A DNA stretch of 37,998 nucleotides, from positions 1 through 37,998 of the forward strand of contig JAZQGX010000018.1 of assembly GCA_045540275.1 (NCBI GenBank), given 5' to 3'. Shown in pieces: positions 25,921 through 35,071 of this stretch. The stretch comes from RGIG8368 sp045540275 (lineage in GTDB: Bacteria; Verrucomicrobiota; Kiritimatiellia; RFP12; UBA1067). The first letter of the stretch is position 1; every line of letters begins with the position of its first letter. A program made the position numbers and the translations under genes. Below the pieces are notes generated by a model. That model worked only from the letters and a program-made list of their open reading frames with translations. It was not told the DNA's origin and ran no database searches.

Positions 25921-25975
25921 GGCGCTTAAGCTGCCGGACCGCACGCGGATTTTCCGAAGTGTCCGTCCGCTAACG

Positions 25976-26014
25976 ACGACGAGGGTTGGACTTATCAACC
26001 TTCGTCGTTTTTTT
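25976..26014 (+). terminator. Rho-independent terminator after the Gfo/Idh/MocA gene
   Basis: A 13-bp stem with one G-U pair (arms 25976-25988 and 25996-26008), a 7-nt loop and seven T residues to 26014. It is the clearest terminator in the window. Confidence 0.92.
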
Positions 26015-26050
26015 AAAAATTGGAGTACTCCACTTTTTTACGCCGCCCCC

Positions 26051-26079
26051 TTGGAATTATGGCAAAAAAATTGTAAAAT
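26051..26079 (+). promoter_or_regulatory. Putative promoter of the GH43-DUF5107 operon
   Basis: TTGGAA (26051-26056), a 17-nt spacer and TAAAAT (26074-26079). It lies between the terminator and the TTG start at 26122, with GGAG at 26110-26113 as RBS. Confidence 0.65.
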
Positions 26080-26121
26080 TTCATTCATATTGACCGTAGC
26101 ATTTCATTTGGAGAAAACGAG

Positions 26122-27261
26122 TTGAAATTATTGATTTTTACAATTGCTGTTTCATGTTCGATGCTGCTTAACGCCAATATTATAAACGGTGAAAAACTTC
26201 TAGACAACAATGGTGTGCATGTTAATGCCCACGGTGGAGGAGTATTATTTCATGAGGGCCGCTATTGGTGGTTCGGCGAACACAAGCTTGCCACCAGCAT
26301 TGGCAACACCGCTCAGGTTGGAGTCCACTGCTATTCGTCAAAAAATCTGCTTGAATGGAAGGATGAGGGAATTGCGCTCGCCGTAAGCGAAGATCCAAAA
26401 TCCGATATCGTTCGCGGTTGCATCATCGAACGCCCGAAGGTGATATTTTGTCCTGCGACCGGAAAATTTTCAATGTTCTTCCATCTCGAACTGAAGAACA
26501 TGAGCTATGATGCGGCTAGAGTGGGAATTGCCGTCGCCGACAAGGTGAACGGCCCCTACAAATTTCTGCGCTCGCTTAGACCCAACGCCTTGTCAAATCC
26601 AATTAATGCCCGTATGGAGGAGTTGACCCCAGAGGCGATGGCACAGTCGCAATCAATCGAAAATCTGCCAGGAGCTTCCGGCGACAATGGGGCTGCATAT
26701 CCAATCTGGCCCGCGCACAAGGCCGGAGGACAGATGTCGCGCGACATGACGCTGTTTGTTGATGACGACGGCAAGGCATACCACATTTTCGCGTCGGAGC
26801 ACAATTCAACGCTGCATATCGCCGAACTGACCGAAGATTTTCTGGGATACACAGGACGTTGGTTGCGCATGGCCGAGAAAGAATGGACGGAAGCTCCTGC
26901 GATATGCAAGCATGACGGGTGGTATTATCTTATCGGTTCTGGCTGTACTGGCTGGAGCCCAAATGCGGCAAGATATTATCGTGCGCGAAACATCTTCGGG
27001 ATATGGCAGCGGATGGGTAATCCCTGTCTCGGGGTGAATCCGAAACTCAAGCTCGGTCCAGAAAAAACTTGGGGCGGACAATCCACCTTTATCATTCCGG
27101 TTCATGGCGTCCCGGGAAAGTTCATCGCCATGTTCGATATCTGGGTGCCGGAAAATCCGATTGATGGAACATACGCTTTTCTGCCGATTGAATTTTCCGA
27201 AAACGGAATGATGAGAATACGATGGAAGAATGAATTGACAGCGGAGGACATTGAAAAATGA
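26122..27261 (+). CDS. Secreted GH43-like glycosidase (TTG start)
   Basis: A 379-residue five-bladed beta-propeller-type enzyme. The TTG start, with GGAG 8 nt upstream, gives a signal peptide (1-18); the next in-frame ATG (26161) would destroy it. The GH43 pattern is clear: VNAHGGGVLFHEGRYWWFGEHK region (34-55), IERPKVIF (102-109), the SRDMTLFVDDDGKAY stretch (206-220), and TEAPAICKHDGWYYL with the likely general acid at E257 followed by GSGCTGWSPNA. This AHGGG/SGCTGW style occurs in GH43 subfamilies acting on galactan or arabinogalactan side chains. A segment at about 152-204 looks like an extra loop. Its stop overlaps the next start by ATGA, so the two proteins are probably made together. 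Confidence 0.85.
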   Translation: MKLLIFTIAVSCSMLLNANIINGEKLLDNNGVHVNAHGGGVLFHEGRYWWFGEHKLATSIGNTAQVGVHCYSSKNLLEWKDEGIALAVSEDPKSDIVRGCIIERPKVIFCPATGKFSMFFHLELKNMSYDAARVGIAVADKVNGPYKFLRSLRPNALSNPINARMEELTPEAMAQSQSIENLPGASGDNGAAYPIWPAHKAGGQMSRDMTLFVDDDGKAYHIFASEHNSTLHIAELTEDFLGYTGRWLRMAEKEWTEAPAICKHDGWYYLIGSGCTGWSPNAARYYRARNIFGIWQRMGNPCLGVNPKLKLGPEKTWGGQSTFIIPVHGVPGKFIAMFDIWVPENPIDGTYAFLPIEFSENGMMRIRWKNELTAEDIEK

Positions 27262-30200
27262 GACGTTTGTTGTTGCTGGTGTCGGCCTTTTGCGTTTCGG
27301 CGATTATTGCCGCCCCTAAGGCCACGATTAACGAGATTAAACTAGATTACAAAACCTACGGATTTTCCGATCCCAATCCCGTGCCGACTCCGCATTGGCA
27401 AATGTATCCGTATTTCCGTTTCGCCGGTTTCGACAAGGACGCAAAGAAAAAGACATGGAATGTCGTCCGTCTCGAAAACAAATACATTTACGTCGATGTT
27501 TTTCCCGAGATCGGCGGAAAAGTCTGGACCGCACACGACAAGGTCAACGACAAGGATTTCCTTTACAACAACAGGGTGGTGAAGTTTCGCGATATTGCCA
27601 TGCGCGGGGCATGGACCTCCGGCGGCATCGAATTCAACTTCGGTTTGATCGGGCACCAACCCACGGTGTCGACCCCCATTGACTATGTGACGCGTTGCAA
27701 TCCCGACGGTTCGGTAAGCTGCTTTGTTTCATCGTACGAATTCATGAACGGTTCTTTCTGGTCGGTAGAAATCAACGTGCCGGCGGACAAAGCATATTTT
27801 CGCACTTCGGTTACATGGCACAACATCTCGTCGTCCGAGGTCTCGAGCTACCAGTGGATGAATGCCGCGTACAAGGCGCGCGGCAAGGCCGAATACATCT
27901 TCCCCGGCAATGCCTTCATCGGGCACGGAACTGAATTGGATTCATGGCCGATAGACTCCAAGGGGCACGATTTGCGCTTCTACGACGATTACGAAAAGTT
28001 TTCGGGCGACGCCTCGGAGCATGTGCTCGGATATCTGGGGGATTTTTACGGTGTCTACTATCACAAAGACGCTTTTGGAACCGTCCACCATGCTCCTTAC
28101 GACGCCAAGCTCGGCCAGAAGATATTCTTGTGGTCCTCTGCGCGCGACGGCGCAATTTGGGAGGATTTGTTGACCGACAACGACGGGCAGTATGTCGAGC
28201 TGCAGTCCGGCCGACTTTTCAACCAGCCGGCCCACAGCAAACTTTCTAGCTACAAGAATTCGGGGATCGCTCCGCTCATGACCGATTGCTGGGATGAATA
28301 CTGGTTCCCGACCGCAGCCATCGGCGGCTTTGACAAGGCGTCGAAATTCGGGGCGATTCGCGTTGAGCGTGAAAAGGGCGATTTGCAGCTTTCCTTCTCC
28401 GCGTTGAGCTCCGGCAGTCGCACGGTTAAAATCTACGATGATGAAAAACTCGTCAAGGAATACACCGCTTCTTTCGAGGTTCTCAAGCCGAAATTTGAAA
28501 CAATCAAGGGACTGGCGTCGATCCCCGTCGGCAGTCTGGTGATAGAGATTGGCGATGACGAGCTGGTGTACAGCGAACGCAAGCGCGATTTTGAGCTTTC
28601 CCGTCCCAAGAAAAGCACGTATGACTATCAGAGTGTTTTCGGTCTCTATGCGATGGGCGTTCAGGAGCTGCTCGAAAAGCGCTGGGGCGATTCGGAGCGC
28701 AGCTTTAAAAAGGTGCTGGAGATGAATCCGGAGTATATTCCCGCTCACACCAAGCTGGCGTCTGTCTATGTGCGGCGCGGAATGTACGAAAAGGCGATTC
28801 CCCATCTCGATAAGGCTGTTGCTTTTGACGCTTATGATGCCGAGGCGAATTTCGTCCGAGCGGTGGCGAGCCGTGCGCTCGGACGCATCGCCGACGCCAA
28901 GGACGGCTTTTCGCTGGCGACGCGAAGCGGCGAATACCGTACCGCCGCCTTTGCGTATCTTGCTGAACTTTACCTGTCCGAAGGGCGTCTGGCCCGTGCT
29001 GAAGAGTATGCGCTTCGCGCTCTCGAGTACAACGTCCGCAACCTCGATGCGCGGCAGGTGCTTGCGGTCGTCTATCGCAAGCGCAACGAGGTCAAGGCGG
29101 CCAATGCGCAAATAGCGGCCGCGTTGGAAACCGCTCCACTGTGGCATCCCGCGCGCGCCGAAGCGGCGTTTCTGACGGGAGGGGATTTCGCCGGACAATT
29201 CTGTTCGTTGATTCGAAACGAGCTTCCCAAGGAGACCTGCATGGAAGTAGGTTCCTGGTATGTCCGTCTCGGTCTGCTCGATGAAGCCGATTCCGTTTTC
29301 GCCTGCGCCCCCTCATATCCTCTAGCCGTCATGTATCGCGCCTGGATCGCCGAACAGAAGGGGCAGTGCGACGATTCGCGCCGTCTGCTGGCGGAGGCGC
29401 TCAAGCTTGACCCGCGCTGGGTGCTGCCGTTCCGTCCGCAGTCGCTGAAGATGCTGGCATGGGCCGATTCAAGGAGCGACGATCCGAAAATCGACTATTA
29501 CCGCGGTTTGATCCTCTGGCGCAACATCCGTTTCGAGGAGGCGCTGGCAGAGTTCGAGAAGATCGGCGAGTTTGATTTCGCACCGTTCTTCCAAGCTCGC
29601 GCCGAACTTTGCAAGCTGCTCAAAAAGCCGTACCGAGCCGATTTGGAGCGGGCGCTGGCGATGGAACCCAGCTGGCGGATATACGGCGCACTGATGGATG
29701 AGGCGGAGTCGCGCTGCGCATGGAACGAGTCAATCCGATACGGAGAGGAGGGGTATGCCAAATTTCCCGAATGCTTTACGCTGGCGCTGAAACTTGCCGG
29801 AGCCTACCGTTCCGATGGTCAATACCGCAAAGCTATCGATCTTCTTGAGAAGGTGGTGGTCATGCCGGCAGAAGGTTCATGGCTCGGTAGGTACATCTGG
29901 CGACTGGCGAATATTCAATACGCCGTTGAACTCGCCAATTCGGGGAAGGTCGACGAGGCTTCGAAATATCTTGCCAATTCATACCAGTGGCGCGAAACGC
30001 TCGGCTCGGGCAAGCCGCAGGATTTCCGCATCGATCTGCGTGTCGAGCATTTTGCCGAGGCGATGATCGCCGGCAAGCGCGGTGACTTGGCGGCGCGTAA
30101 AAAGTGGCTGGAGAAAATTGCCGCCATCACGCCTTCCGCCACATTTAAGTCTCGCGAGGTGATTATCGCCTTCGCATTGCGGGAATTGGGCAAGAAGGAT

Positions 30201-30410
30201 CAGGCGGAGCAGTTGATTTCGAAGTGGAGGACGCAGAACGGGAACAGGAAAAACGATTTGCTCGACTGCTGTCTGGCGCTTTACAACGGCGATTATGACA
30301 CAGTCAGGAAACTTCTGGTCCCGGCGCCCAAAGAAGACAATGTCGCGGTTTGGCATGCGCCGGTGCGCGACACCGATATGCACATAATCGTCAAGATCGT
30401 AATGCCGTAG
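27258..30410 (+). CDS. Secreted DUF5107-type beta-sandwich protein with TPR repeats
   Basis: A 1050-residue protein with a signal peptide (1-18, cleavage near AIIAAP). Residues about 20-440 match the pattern of DUF5107 proteins: ENKYIYVDVFPEIGGKVW, then RDIAMRGAWTSGGIEFNFGLIGHQP and SYQWMNAA. This part looks like a sugar-binding or mutarotase-type beta-sandwich, which is inference. From about 455 to the end there are helical tetratricopeptide-like repeats, for example WGDSERSFKKVLEMNPEY and YEKAIPHLDKAVAFD, with regular A-x-x-Y/L and P-x-Y/W patterns. DUF5107 has no proven general function that I can name. Coupling to a GH43-like gene suggests a role in glycan breakdown, either as an enzyme or as a binding scaffold. 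There is no frameshift, and the terminator lies 15 nt after the stop. Confidence 0.8.
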   Translation: MRRLLLLVSAFCVSAIIAAPKATINEIKLDYKTYGFSDPNPVPTPHWQMYPYFRFAGFDKDAKKKTWNVVRLENKYIYVDVFPEIGGKVWTAHDKVNDKDFLYNNRVVKFRDIAMRGAWTSGGIEFNFGLIGHQPTVSTPIDYVTRCNPDGSVSCFVSSYEFMNGSFWSVEINVPADKAYFRTSVTWHNISSSEVSSYQWMNAAYKARGKAEYIFPGNAFIGHGTELDSWPIDSKGHDLRFYDDYEKFSGDASEHVLGYLGDFYGVYYHKDAFGTVHHAPYDAKLGQKIFLWSSARDGAIWEDLLTDNDGQYVELQSGRLFNQPAHSKLSSYKNSGIAPLMTDCWDEYWFPTAAIGGFDKASKFGAIRVEREKGDLQLSFSALSSGSRTVKIYDDEKLVKEYTASFEVLKPKFETIKGLASIPVGSLVIEIGDDELVYSERKRDFELSRPKKSTYDYQSVFGLYAMGVQELLEKRWGDSERSFKKVLEMNPEYIPAHTKLASVYVRRGMYEKAIPHLDKAVAFDAYDAEANFVRAVASRALGRIADAKDGFSLATRSGEYRTAAFAYLAELYLSEGRLARAEEYALRALEYNVRNLDARQVLAVVYRKRNEVKAANAQIAAALETAPLWHPARAEAAFLTGGDFAGQFCSLIRNELPKETCMEVGSWYVRLGLLDEADSVFACAPSYPLAVMYRAWIAEQKGQCDDSRRLLAEALKLDPRWVLPFRPQSLKMLAWADSRSDDPKIDYYRGLILWRNIRFEEALAEFEKIGEFDFAPFFQARAELCKLLKKPYRADLERALAMEPSWRIYGALMDEAESRCAWNESIRYGEEGYAKFPECFTLALKLAGAYRSDGQYRKAIDLLEKVVVMPAEGSWLGRYIWRLANIQYAVELANSGKVDEASKYLANSYQWRETLGSGKPQDFRIDLRVEHFAEAMIAGKRGDLAARKKWLEKIAAITPSATFKSREVIIAFALRELGKKDQAEQLISKWRTQNGNRKNDLLDCCLALYNGDYDTVRKLLVPAPKEDNVAVWHAPVRDTDMHIIVKIVMP

Positions 30411-30424
30411 GCGGACGCTTGTCT

Positions 30425-30461
30425 CGACGCCCGTGCTTCCGGCACGGGCGTTGCGCTTTTT
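30425..30461 (+). terminator. Rho-independent terminator after the DUF5107/TPR gene
   Basis: A GC-rich 10- to 12-bp stem (core arms 30427-30436 and 30442-30451), a 5-nt loop, and five T residues at 30457-30461 after a short GC spacer. Confidence 0.8.
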
Positions 30462-30548
30462 CGGGATTGATACCGGCAATGTTAATGCAACTTTCGCCGA
30501 AACGGCAGGGGCGAAGATTTCATGATTTTTCGGTTGGGCTGTTTTTGA

Positions 30549-30578
30549 TTGCCAAGAAATAGCGCGATAAGGTAAAAT
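30549..30578 (+). promoter_or_regulatory. Putative promoter of the hisB gene group
   Basis: TTGCCA (30549-30554), an 18-nt spacer and TAAAAT (30573-30578), each 5/6 to consensus. RBS AAAGGA (30598-30603) precedes the hisB ATG by 7 nt. Confidence 0.6.
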
Positions 30579-30610
30579 AGCGGTACATTTTATGATGAAA
30601 GGACTTTTAG

Positions 30611-31195
30611 ATGCGCACAGCCTCCAAAACCAGAAAAACCAGGGAAACGGATATTAAGCTCTCCTTGGATATCGATGGTTCCGGCAAGGCCGATATCGAT
30701 ACCGGTATTCCGTTTTTCGATCACATGCTGACGCTGTTTTCCAAGCATTCGCTAATCGATCTGCAGATTAAAGCGAAGGGTGATATCGAGGTGGACTACC
30801 ATCACACCGTCGAGGACGTCGGTCTCGTGCTTGGCGCGGCGCTGAACGAGGCTCTGGGCGACCGTCGCGGCATTGTCCGCTACGGATTTGCCGAGTTGCC
30901 CATGGACGAGACGCTTTGCGCGGCAAATCTCGATTTGGGTGGCAGACCGTTTCTCGTTTTTATCTCGCCTATGAAACACTGCATGGTCCGCGATTTCGAG
31001 GTGAAGCTTTTGGAGGAGTTTTTCCGCGCATTGAGTGTCGAGGCGCGCATGAATATTCATATTCGCCAGATCTACGGTGACGAGGCTCATCATATCTGCG
31101 AAGGCATGTTCAAGGCTTTTGCGCGGGCGATGCGCGTAGCGGTGAGTCTCGATCCGCGTGAAACCGGTGTTCCGTCCAGCAAGGGCGTCCTGTAA
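30611..31195 (+). CDS. hisB: Imidazoleglycerol-phosphate dehydratase
   Basis: Sixth step of histidine biosynthesis, making imidazole acetol phosphate. The 194-residue monofunctional form has the metal-binding sites GIPFFDHMLTLFSKHS (33-48) and DYHHTVEDVG (61-70 region), and a later HHICEGMFKAFARA repeat of that pattern. No other his gene is in this cluster, so the pathway is scattered. The next gene starts 10 nt after its stop. Confidence 0.95.
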   Translation: MRTASKTRKTRETDIKLSLDIDGSGKADIDTGIPFFDHMLTLFSKHSLIDLQIKAKGDIEVDYHHTVEDVGLVLGAALNEALGDRRGIVRYGFAELPMDETLCAANLDLGGRPFLVFISPMKHCMVRDFEVKLLEEFFRALSVEARMNIHIRQIYGDEAHHICEGMFKAFARAMRVAVSLDPRETGVPSSKGVL

Positions 31196-31205
31196 CGGAG
31201 TGGCA

Positions 31206-32108
31206 ATGGATACCGGCGAGCTCAACATGAATGTCGCGTCGCGCGATTTCAAGTATTACATCTTCGATTGGGACGACAACATCCTGCACATGCCCACGAA
31301 GATATATCTTGAAAAGAAGGGCGATGATGGGGTGTGGCGCAGGCACAGCGTCTCAACCGCGGCATTCGCCGTGGTTCGCTCTGATTCGGAACGGTATCGT
31401 CCGCCGGAAAACGACTGGAAGAACGCATTTGTCGATTTTCAAGATTATGAAGGCGAAGGCGAGAGCCGATTCTTGAGCGACACCCGTATTGCGCTCGAGC
31501 GGGTGCTGAGCGGCAAAGAGCAGCCCGGGCCAAGTTTTGAAACACTTCGCGAAACATTGAGGGAAGGGCGTCTTTTTGCCATCGTCACCGCCCGCGGTCA
31601 CGATTCCGAATCGCTCAAACAGGCGGTCCGCCTCTTTATCGACATGGTGTTGTCGCCGGAGGAGCGGAAGATGATGCTCGCCAGTCTTCGCGGCTACCGC
31701 GCGGTCTACGACCATTTTACCGAGCATGATTCCGACGATGCGCAGATCGACTACTACCTGTCGCTGAACCGTTTCCATGCGGTTACGAATCCCGCGTTCT
31801 GCCGATGGATGCGCGCCCACACCGGCAGTGAAAATCCCGGCAGCGGAAAGAATTTCGCCATTAGGGATTTTATCGAGCATGTGGTTCGAATCATGAAAAA
31901 TACAGACGATCCCGGATCCGGCCGTCCAATCAGCGTCGGTTTTTCCGATGACGACTTAGGCAATGTCGAGGCGGTCTCGAAATATATCAAGGACGAACTC
32001 TCGCGCCGTTTCCCTTCGATCAAGTTCTGTGTTTATGACACCTCTGATCCTGCGCTGGCCGACGGAAAGAAAGTCACCATTTCCGGCCAGATGGATTTTG
32101 GATTTTAA
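31206..32108 (+). CDS. HAD-superfamily-like protein, function unknown
   Basis: A 300-residue cytoplasmic protein with a full set of HAD-type residues: motif I DWDDN (D21, D23) after a hydrophobic strand, motif II Thr in FAIVTARG (T128), a possible motif III Lys in GSGKNFAIRD (K215) and motif IV SVGFSDDDLGN (D248-D250). The spacing allows a large cap domain between motifs I and II. No further family is recognised. ATG 31206 has CGGAG 5 nt upstream; a start 16 codons earlier would overlap hisB and is less likely. It lies between hisB and dnaB in what appears to be one transcript. Phosphatase or phosphotransferase activity is inferred only. Confidence 0.7.
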   Translation: MDTGELNMNVASRDFKYYIFDWDDNILHMPTKIYLEKKGDDGVWRRHSVSTAAFAVVRSDSERYRPPENDWKNAFVDFQDYEGEGESRFLSDTRIALERVLSGKEQPGPSFETLRETLREGRLFAIVTARGHDSESLKQAVRLFIDMVLSPEERKMMLASLRGYRAVYDHFTEHDSDDAQIDYYLSLNRFHAVTNPAFCRWMRAHTGSENPGSGKNFAIRDFIEHVVRIMKNTDDPGSGRPISVGFSDDDLGNVEAVSKYIKDELSRRFPSIKFCVYDTSDPALADGKKVTISGQMDFGF

Positions 32109-32135
32109 TTTTCAAAAAGAAAGCCGACACCCGCC

Positions 32136-33590
32136 ATGGATGAAAACCAATTTAAAGTTCCACCGCACAGTATAGAGGCCGAGCGCGCCATCCTCGGTTC
32201 GATTCTGTTGGATGTCTCGTCCGGCGGCGCCTCCAGAGTGCTTGATCTCTGCACCGAAAACGGACTTACCGAAGAGTCTTTTTTCTCTCCCCCCCTGCGC
32301 AAGATTTTTGCCGCAATGTCGGCGATGCAGAAAAACAATCTTACCATCGACGCTCTTACGCTCAACGAGCATCTCCGCCGCGAAGGTCTTCTCGCCGAAA
32401 TCGGCGGTCCTCGCGCCATTCAGGAGCTGCTCGACGAAACTCCGACTGCGGCGCACTCCGAATACTACATCGGCATGGTGCGAAAAAAGCATCTGCTGCG
32501 CAAAGTGATCGAGTGCGCAAGAGACGCTGAGAAACGCTGCTTTGACGAATCCGCCGAGGCGGATCTGATTTTGGGGCAGGTCGAACAGAACTTCCTCGGC
32601 ATTTCGGAAAATCGCGGCAATAGCGGCATGACCTGGCCGCAGGCGATCACCAGCACGATTTCTCATATCGACCGTCTCTTTCAGCAGGGCAAAGGGGCGA
32701 TGGCCGGTCTTCCCAGCGGTTTCGCCAATCTGGACCGCACCATGCGCGGGTTGCGTCCGGCAGAAATGATTGTACTGGCCGCCCGTCCGTCGATGGGCAA
32801 AACATCGCTTGCTATGAACATCGCCGAATGCGTTGCCCTCGGCCGCGACATTTACGGACGCCCGATGGCGGGCGATCACAACCGCAAGCATCCGGTTGCG
32901 GTATTCTCGCTTGAAATGTCCACCGAGTCGCTGGCGATGCGTATGCTTTGCGGTCTTGCCGGGCGACCTTCGTTCCAGCTTGAACAGGCGGTAGGCAATC
33001 CCCAGGAGGTCAACCGCGATCTGACCCGCGCCGCTTCCGAACTGAGCAAGGCCCCGATCTATGTTGACGACACCGGCGGTCTCGACGTCATGGATATGCG
33101 CGCCCGCGCCCGCCGTCTGAAAAAACGCTACGGCATCGAGCTTATTGTCATCGACTATCTGCAATTGTGCAACTGCCGCGAATTCGCGCGCCAGGGACGT
33201 CAGATTGAAATCTCGCAAGTCTCCGGTCACATCAAGGCGATGGCCAAGGAGTTGAATGTTCCGGTAATTGTGCTCTCGCAGCTGAGTCGCGCTCCCGAAC
33301 AGCGCGGCGACCGTTCGAACAAACCCAAGCTTTCGGATTTGCGCGATTCCGGCGCCATCGAACAGGATGCCGACGTGGCGTTGCTTTTGCGCCGTCCGTG
33401 CAAGATCCCGAGCGATGAGGAACATGATGACTATCGTCTTGCGATCGTCGATGTGGCCAAGCATCGAAACGGGCCGACCGGTGAAGTGCGTCTCGACTTC
33501 GACGACAAACTGACCCGTTTCGGCGACCGCGCCAACGACATCACCGCCGCTGACGTCGATGCCGAGCCGGTGACCGATTCAGTGACTTGA
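32136..33590 (+). CDS. dnaB: Replicative DNA helicase DnaB
   Basis: Hexameric helicase that unwinds the replication fork. The 484-residue protein has the N-terminal DnaG-interacting domain (about 1-110, starting with VPPHSIEAERAILGSIL), then the RecA-like motor with Walker A AARPSMGKTS (215-224), Walker B region IVIDYLQL and the QLSRAPEQR element, ending in a typical LRDSGAIEQDAD and AKHRNGPTG segment. No intein is present. The RBS is weak. It is 27 nt after the HAD-like gene and 10 nt before the radical SAM gene. Confidence 0.96.
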   Translation: MDENQFKVPPHSIEAERAILGSILLDVSSGGASRVLDLCTENGLTEESFFSPPLRKIFAAMSAMQKNNLTIDALTLNEHLRREGLLAEIGGPRAIQELLDETPTAAHSEYYIGMVRKKHLLRKVIECARDAEKRCFDESAEADLILGQVEQNFLGISENRGNSGMTWPQAITSTISHIDRLFQQGKGAMAGLPSGFANLDRTMRGLRPAEMIVLAARPSMGKTSLAMNIAECVALGRDIYGRPMAGDHNRKHPVAVFSLEMSTESLAMRMLCGLAGRPSFQLEQAVGNPQEVNRDLTRAASELSKAPIYVDDTGGLDVMDMRARARRLKKRYGIELIVIDYLQLCNCREFARQGRQIEISQVSGHIKAMAKELNVPVIVLSQLSRAPEQRGDRSNKPKLSDLRDSGAIEQDADVALLLRRPCKIPSDEEHDDYRLAIVDVAKHRNGPTGEVRLDFDDKLTRFGDRANDITAADVDAEPVTDSVT

Positions 33591-33600
33591 AAGGTGAACG

Positions 33601-35058
33601 ATGAGAGTTGCAATTACATTTCCTCCGTTGCCGTCGGAATCGGGAGTGCCGCTGCTTGCCCAGAACCGTCAGTTCCAGTGGTTCAACCGTCCCACCTACA
33701 TCTATCCCGTTGTTCCCGCCACTGCCGCCACCATGCTGCACAAGGCCGGACACGAGGTGTTCTGGATGGATGGAATCGCTTCAGAGCAAACGGTCGAGGA
33801 GTTTGATTCGCTTTTGGCGCAAAACAGCCCCGATCTGGTGCTGGTCGAGACCAAGACTCCGGTTGTGAAAAGGCACTGGGAAATCGTTTCCAGATGGAAA
33901 TCAGCGCACCCCGAACTTCTTGTGGTCATGTGCGGAGACCATGTTACCGCAATGCCGGAGGAGAGTTTTGCAAATTGTCCCGTAGACTTCATTCTAACAG
34001 GCGGCGATTATGATTTTCTGCTCTCGTCGCTGGTCGACAATCTGGAGAAGGGCGGCGATTGTTCTTCGCTCGAGCCGGGAATTTACTGGCGTAGCGGCGA
34101 AAACATCCTTTCCAACGGCCCATTTCGGCTTGATCACGATCTTCGCGCTCTGCCATGGATTGATCGCGATCTGACCCAGTGGCGGCTTTATGCTGAGAAG
34201 AACGGCAATTATCGTAAAATTCCCGGCACCTATCTGATGTCGGGGCGCGACTGCTGGCACGGGAAATGCACCTTCTGCTCCTGGACGGCGCTTTATCCGC
34301 AATATCGCACCCGCGATCCGATCGATGTGGTCGATGAGATCGGCGAATTGATCGAACGCTACGGAGTCAAGGAGATCATGGACGATACCGGCTCGTTTCC
34401 GGTAGGCAATTTTCTAACAGTGTTTTGCGAGGAAATGATCAAGCGCGGATACAACCGCAAGGTACGGATCGATTGCAACATGCGTTTCGGTCGTCTATCC
34501 GCCGCCGATTACAGGCTAATGCGCAAGGCTGGGTTCCGATTTCTGCTGTTCGGTTTGGAGAGCGCCAACCAGCCGACGCTCGACCGTTTGGTAAAAGCGA
34601 TCAAGGTTTCCGACATTGAAGAGGGTGCGCGCGCCGCCGCCGCCGCCGGGCTTGATGTACATGTGACGGTGATGTTCGGTTACCCATGGGAGGATCGCGA
34701 GGATATCAGGCGCACGGTCGCGCTTGCCACGCGCCTTTTGCGCAAAGGGTTGGCGTACACATTGCAGGTTACACAGGTCGTCCCTTATCCAAGCACTCCG
34801 CTTTTCAGAGAGCTGAAAGCATCCGGAGATTTGCTCACCGAGAATTGGGAGGATTACGATATGCGCATGCAGGTCATGCGTTCCGGGGTTTCCGAGAGTG
34901 AAATCAAGGAGGCGATTCGCGAAGTGTATCGGGCGTTCCTGCATCCTGAAACTTTGTTCCGCCGCCTGTTCTCCACTCACAATCCGATTTCCGATTTCGG
35001 TTTTTACTGGCGCGGTTTTCTTTCACTGCTCGGGCATTTGAAGGATTTCCGTTCGTAG
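33601..35058 (+). CDS. Radical SAM protein with N-terminal B12-binding-like domain
   Basis: A 485-residue protein. Residues about 1-150 resemble the cobalamin-binding-type Rossmann domain that precedes many radical SAM enzymes, although the DxHxxG cobalamin-ligand motif is not seen. The radical SAM cluster is CWHGKCTFC (C218, C223, C226), a CX4CX2C spacing instead of the usual CX3CX2C. Later elements such as FLLFGLESANQPTLDRL (316-332) and VTVMFGYPWEDREDI fit the Elp3/MiaB/NifB-like TIM barrel. Substrate unknown. RBS AAGGTGA supports the ATG. It is followed 13 nt later by an RmlD-like reductase, so a modification of a nucleotide sugar or envelope lipid is possible but unproven. Confidence 0.83.
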   Translation: MRVAITFPPLPSESGVPLLAQNRQFQWFNRPTYIYPVVPATAATMLHKAGHEVFWMDGIASEQTVEEFDSLLAQNSPDLVLVETKTPVVKRHWEIVSRWKSAHPELLVVMCGDHVTAMPEESFANCPVDFILTGGDYDFLLSSLVDNLEKGGDCSSLEPGIYWRSGENILSNGPFRLDHDLRALPWIDRDLTQWRLYAEKNGNYRKIPGTYLMSGRDCWHGKCTFCSWTALYPQYRTRDPIDVVDEIGELIERYGVKEIMDDTGSFPVGNFLTVFCEEMIKRGYNRKVRIDCNMRFGRLSAADYRLMRKAGFRFLLFGLESANQPTLDRLVKAIKVSDIEEGARAAAAAGLDVHVTVMFGYPWEDREDIRRTVALATRLLRKGLAYTLQVTQVVPYPSTPLFRELKASGDLLTENWEDYDMRMQVMRSGVSESEIKEAIREVYRAFLHPETLFRRLFSTHNPISDFGFYWRGFLSLLGHLKDFRS

Positions 35059-35071
35059 GGGGTTGGCGATT

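Noticed and set aside
24862..25998. 378-codon open frame on the - strand opposite the Gfo/Idh/MocA gene
   Set aside because: Shadow of a confident gene; it also runs into the terminator region.
27942..29198. 418-codon open frame on the - strand inside the DUF5107/TPR gene
   Set aside because: Antisense shadow with no domain, RBS or promoter.
32112..33464. 450-codon open frame on the - strand opposite dnaB
   Set aside because: It lies wholly over dnaB, shows no recognisable domain, and is explained by codon bias of the real gene.
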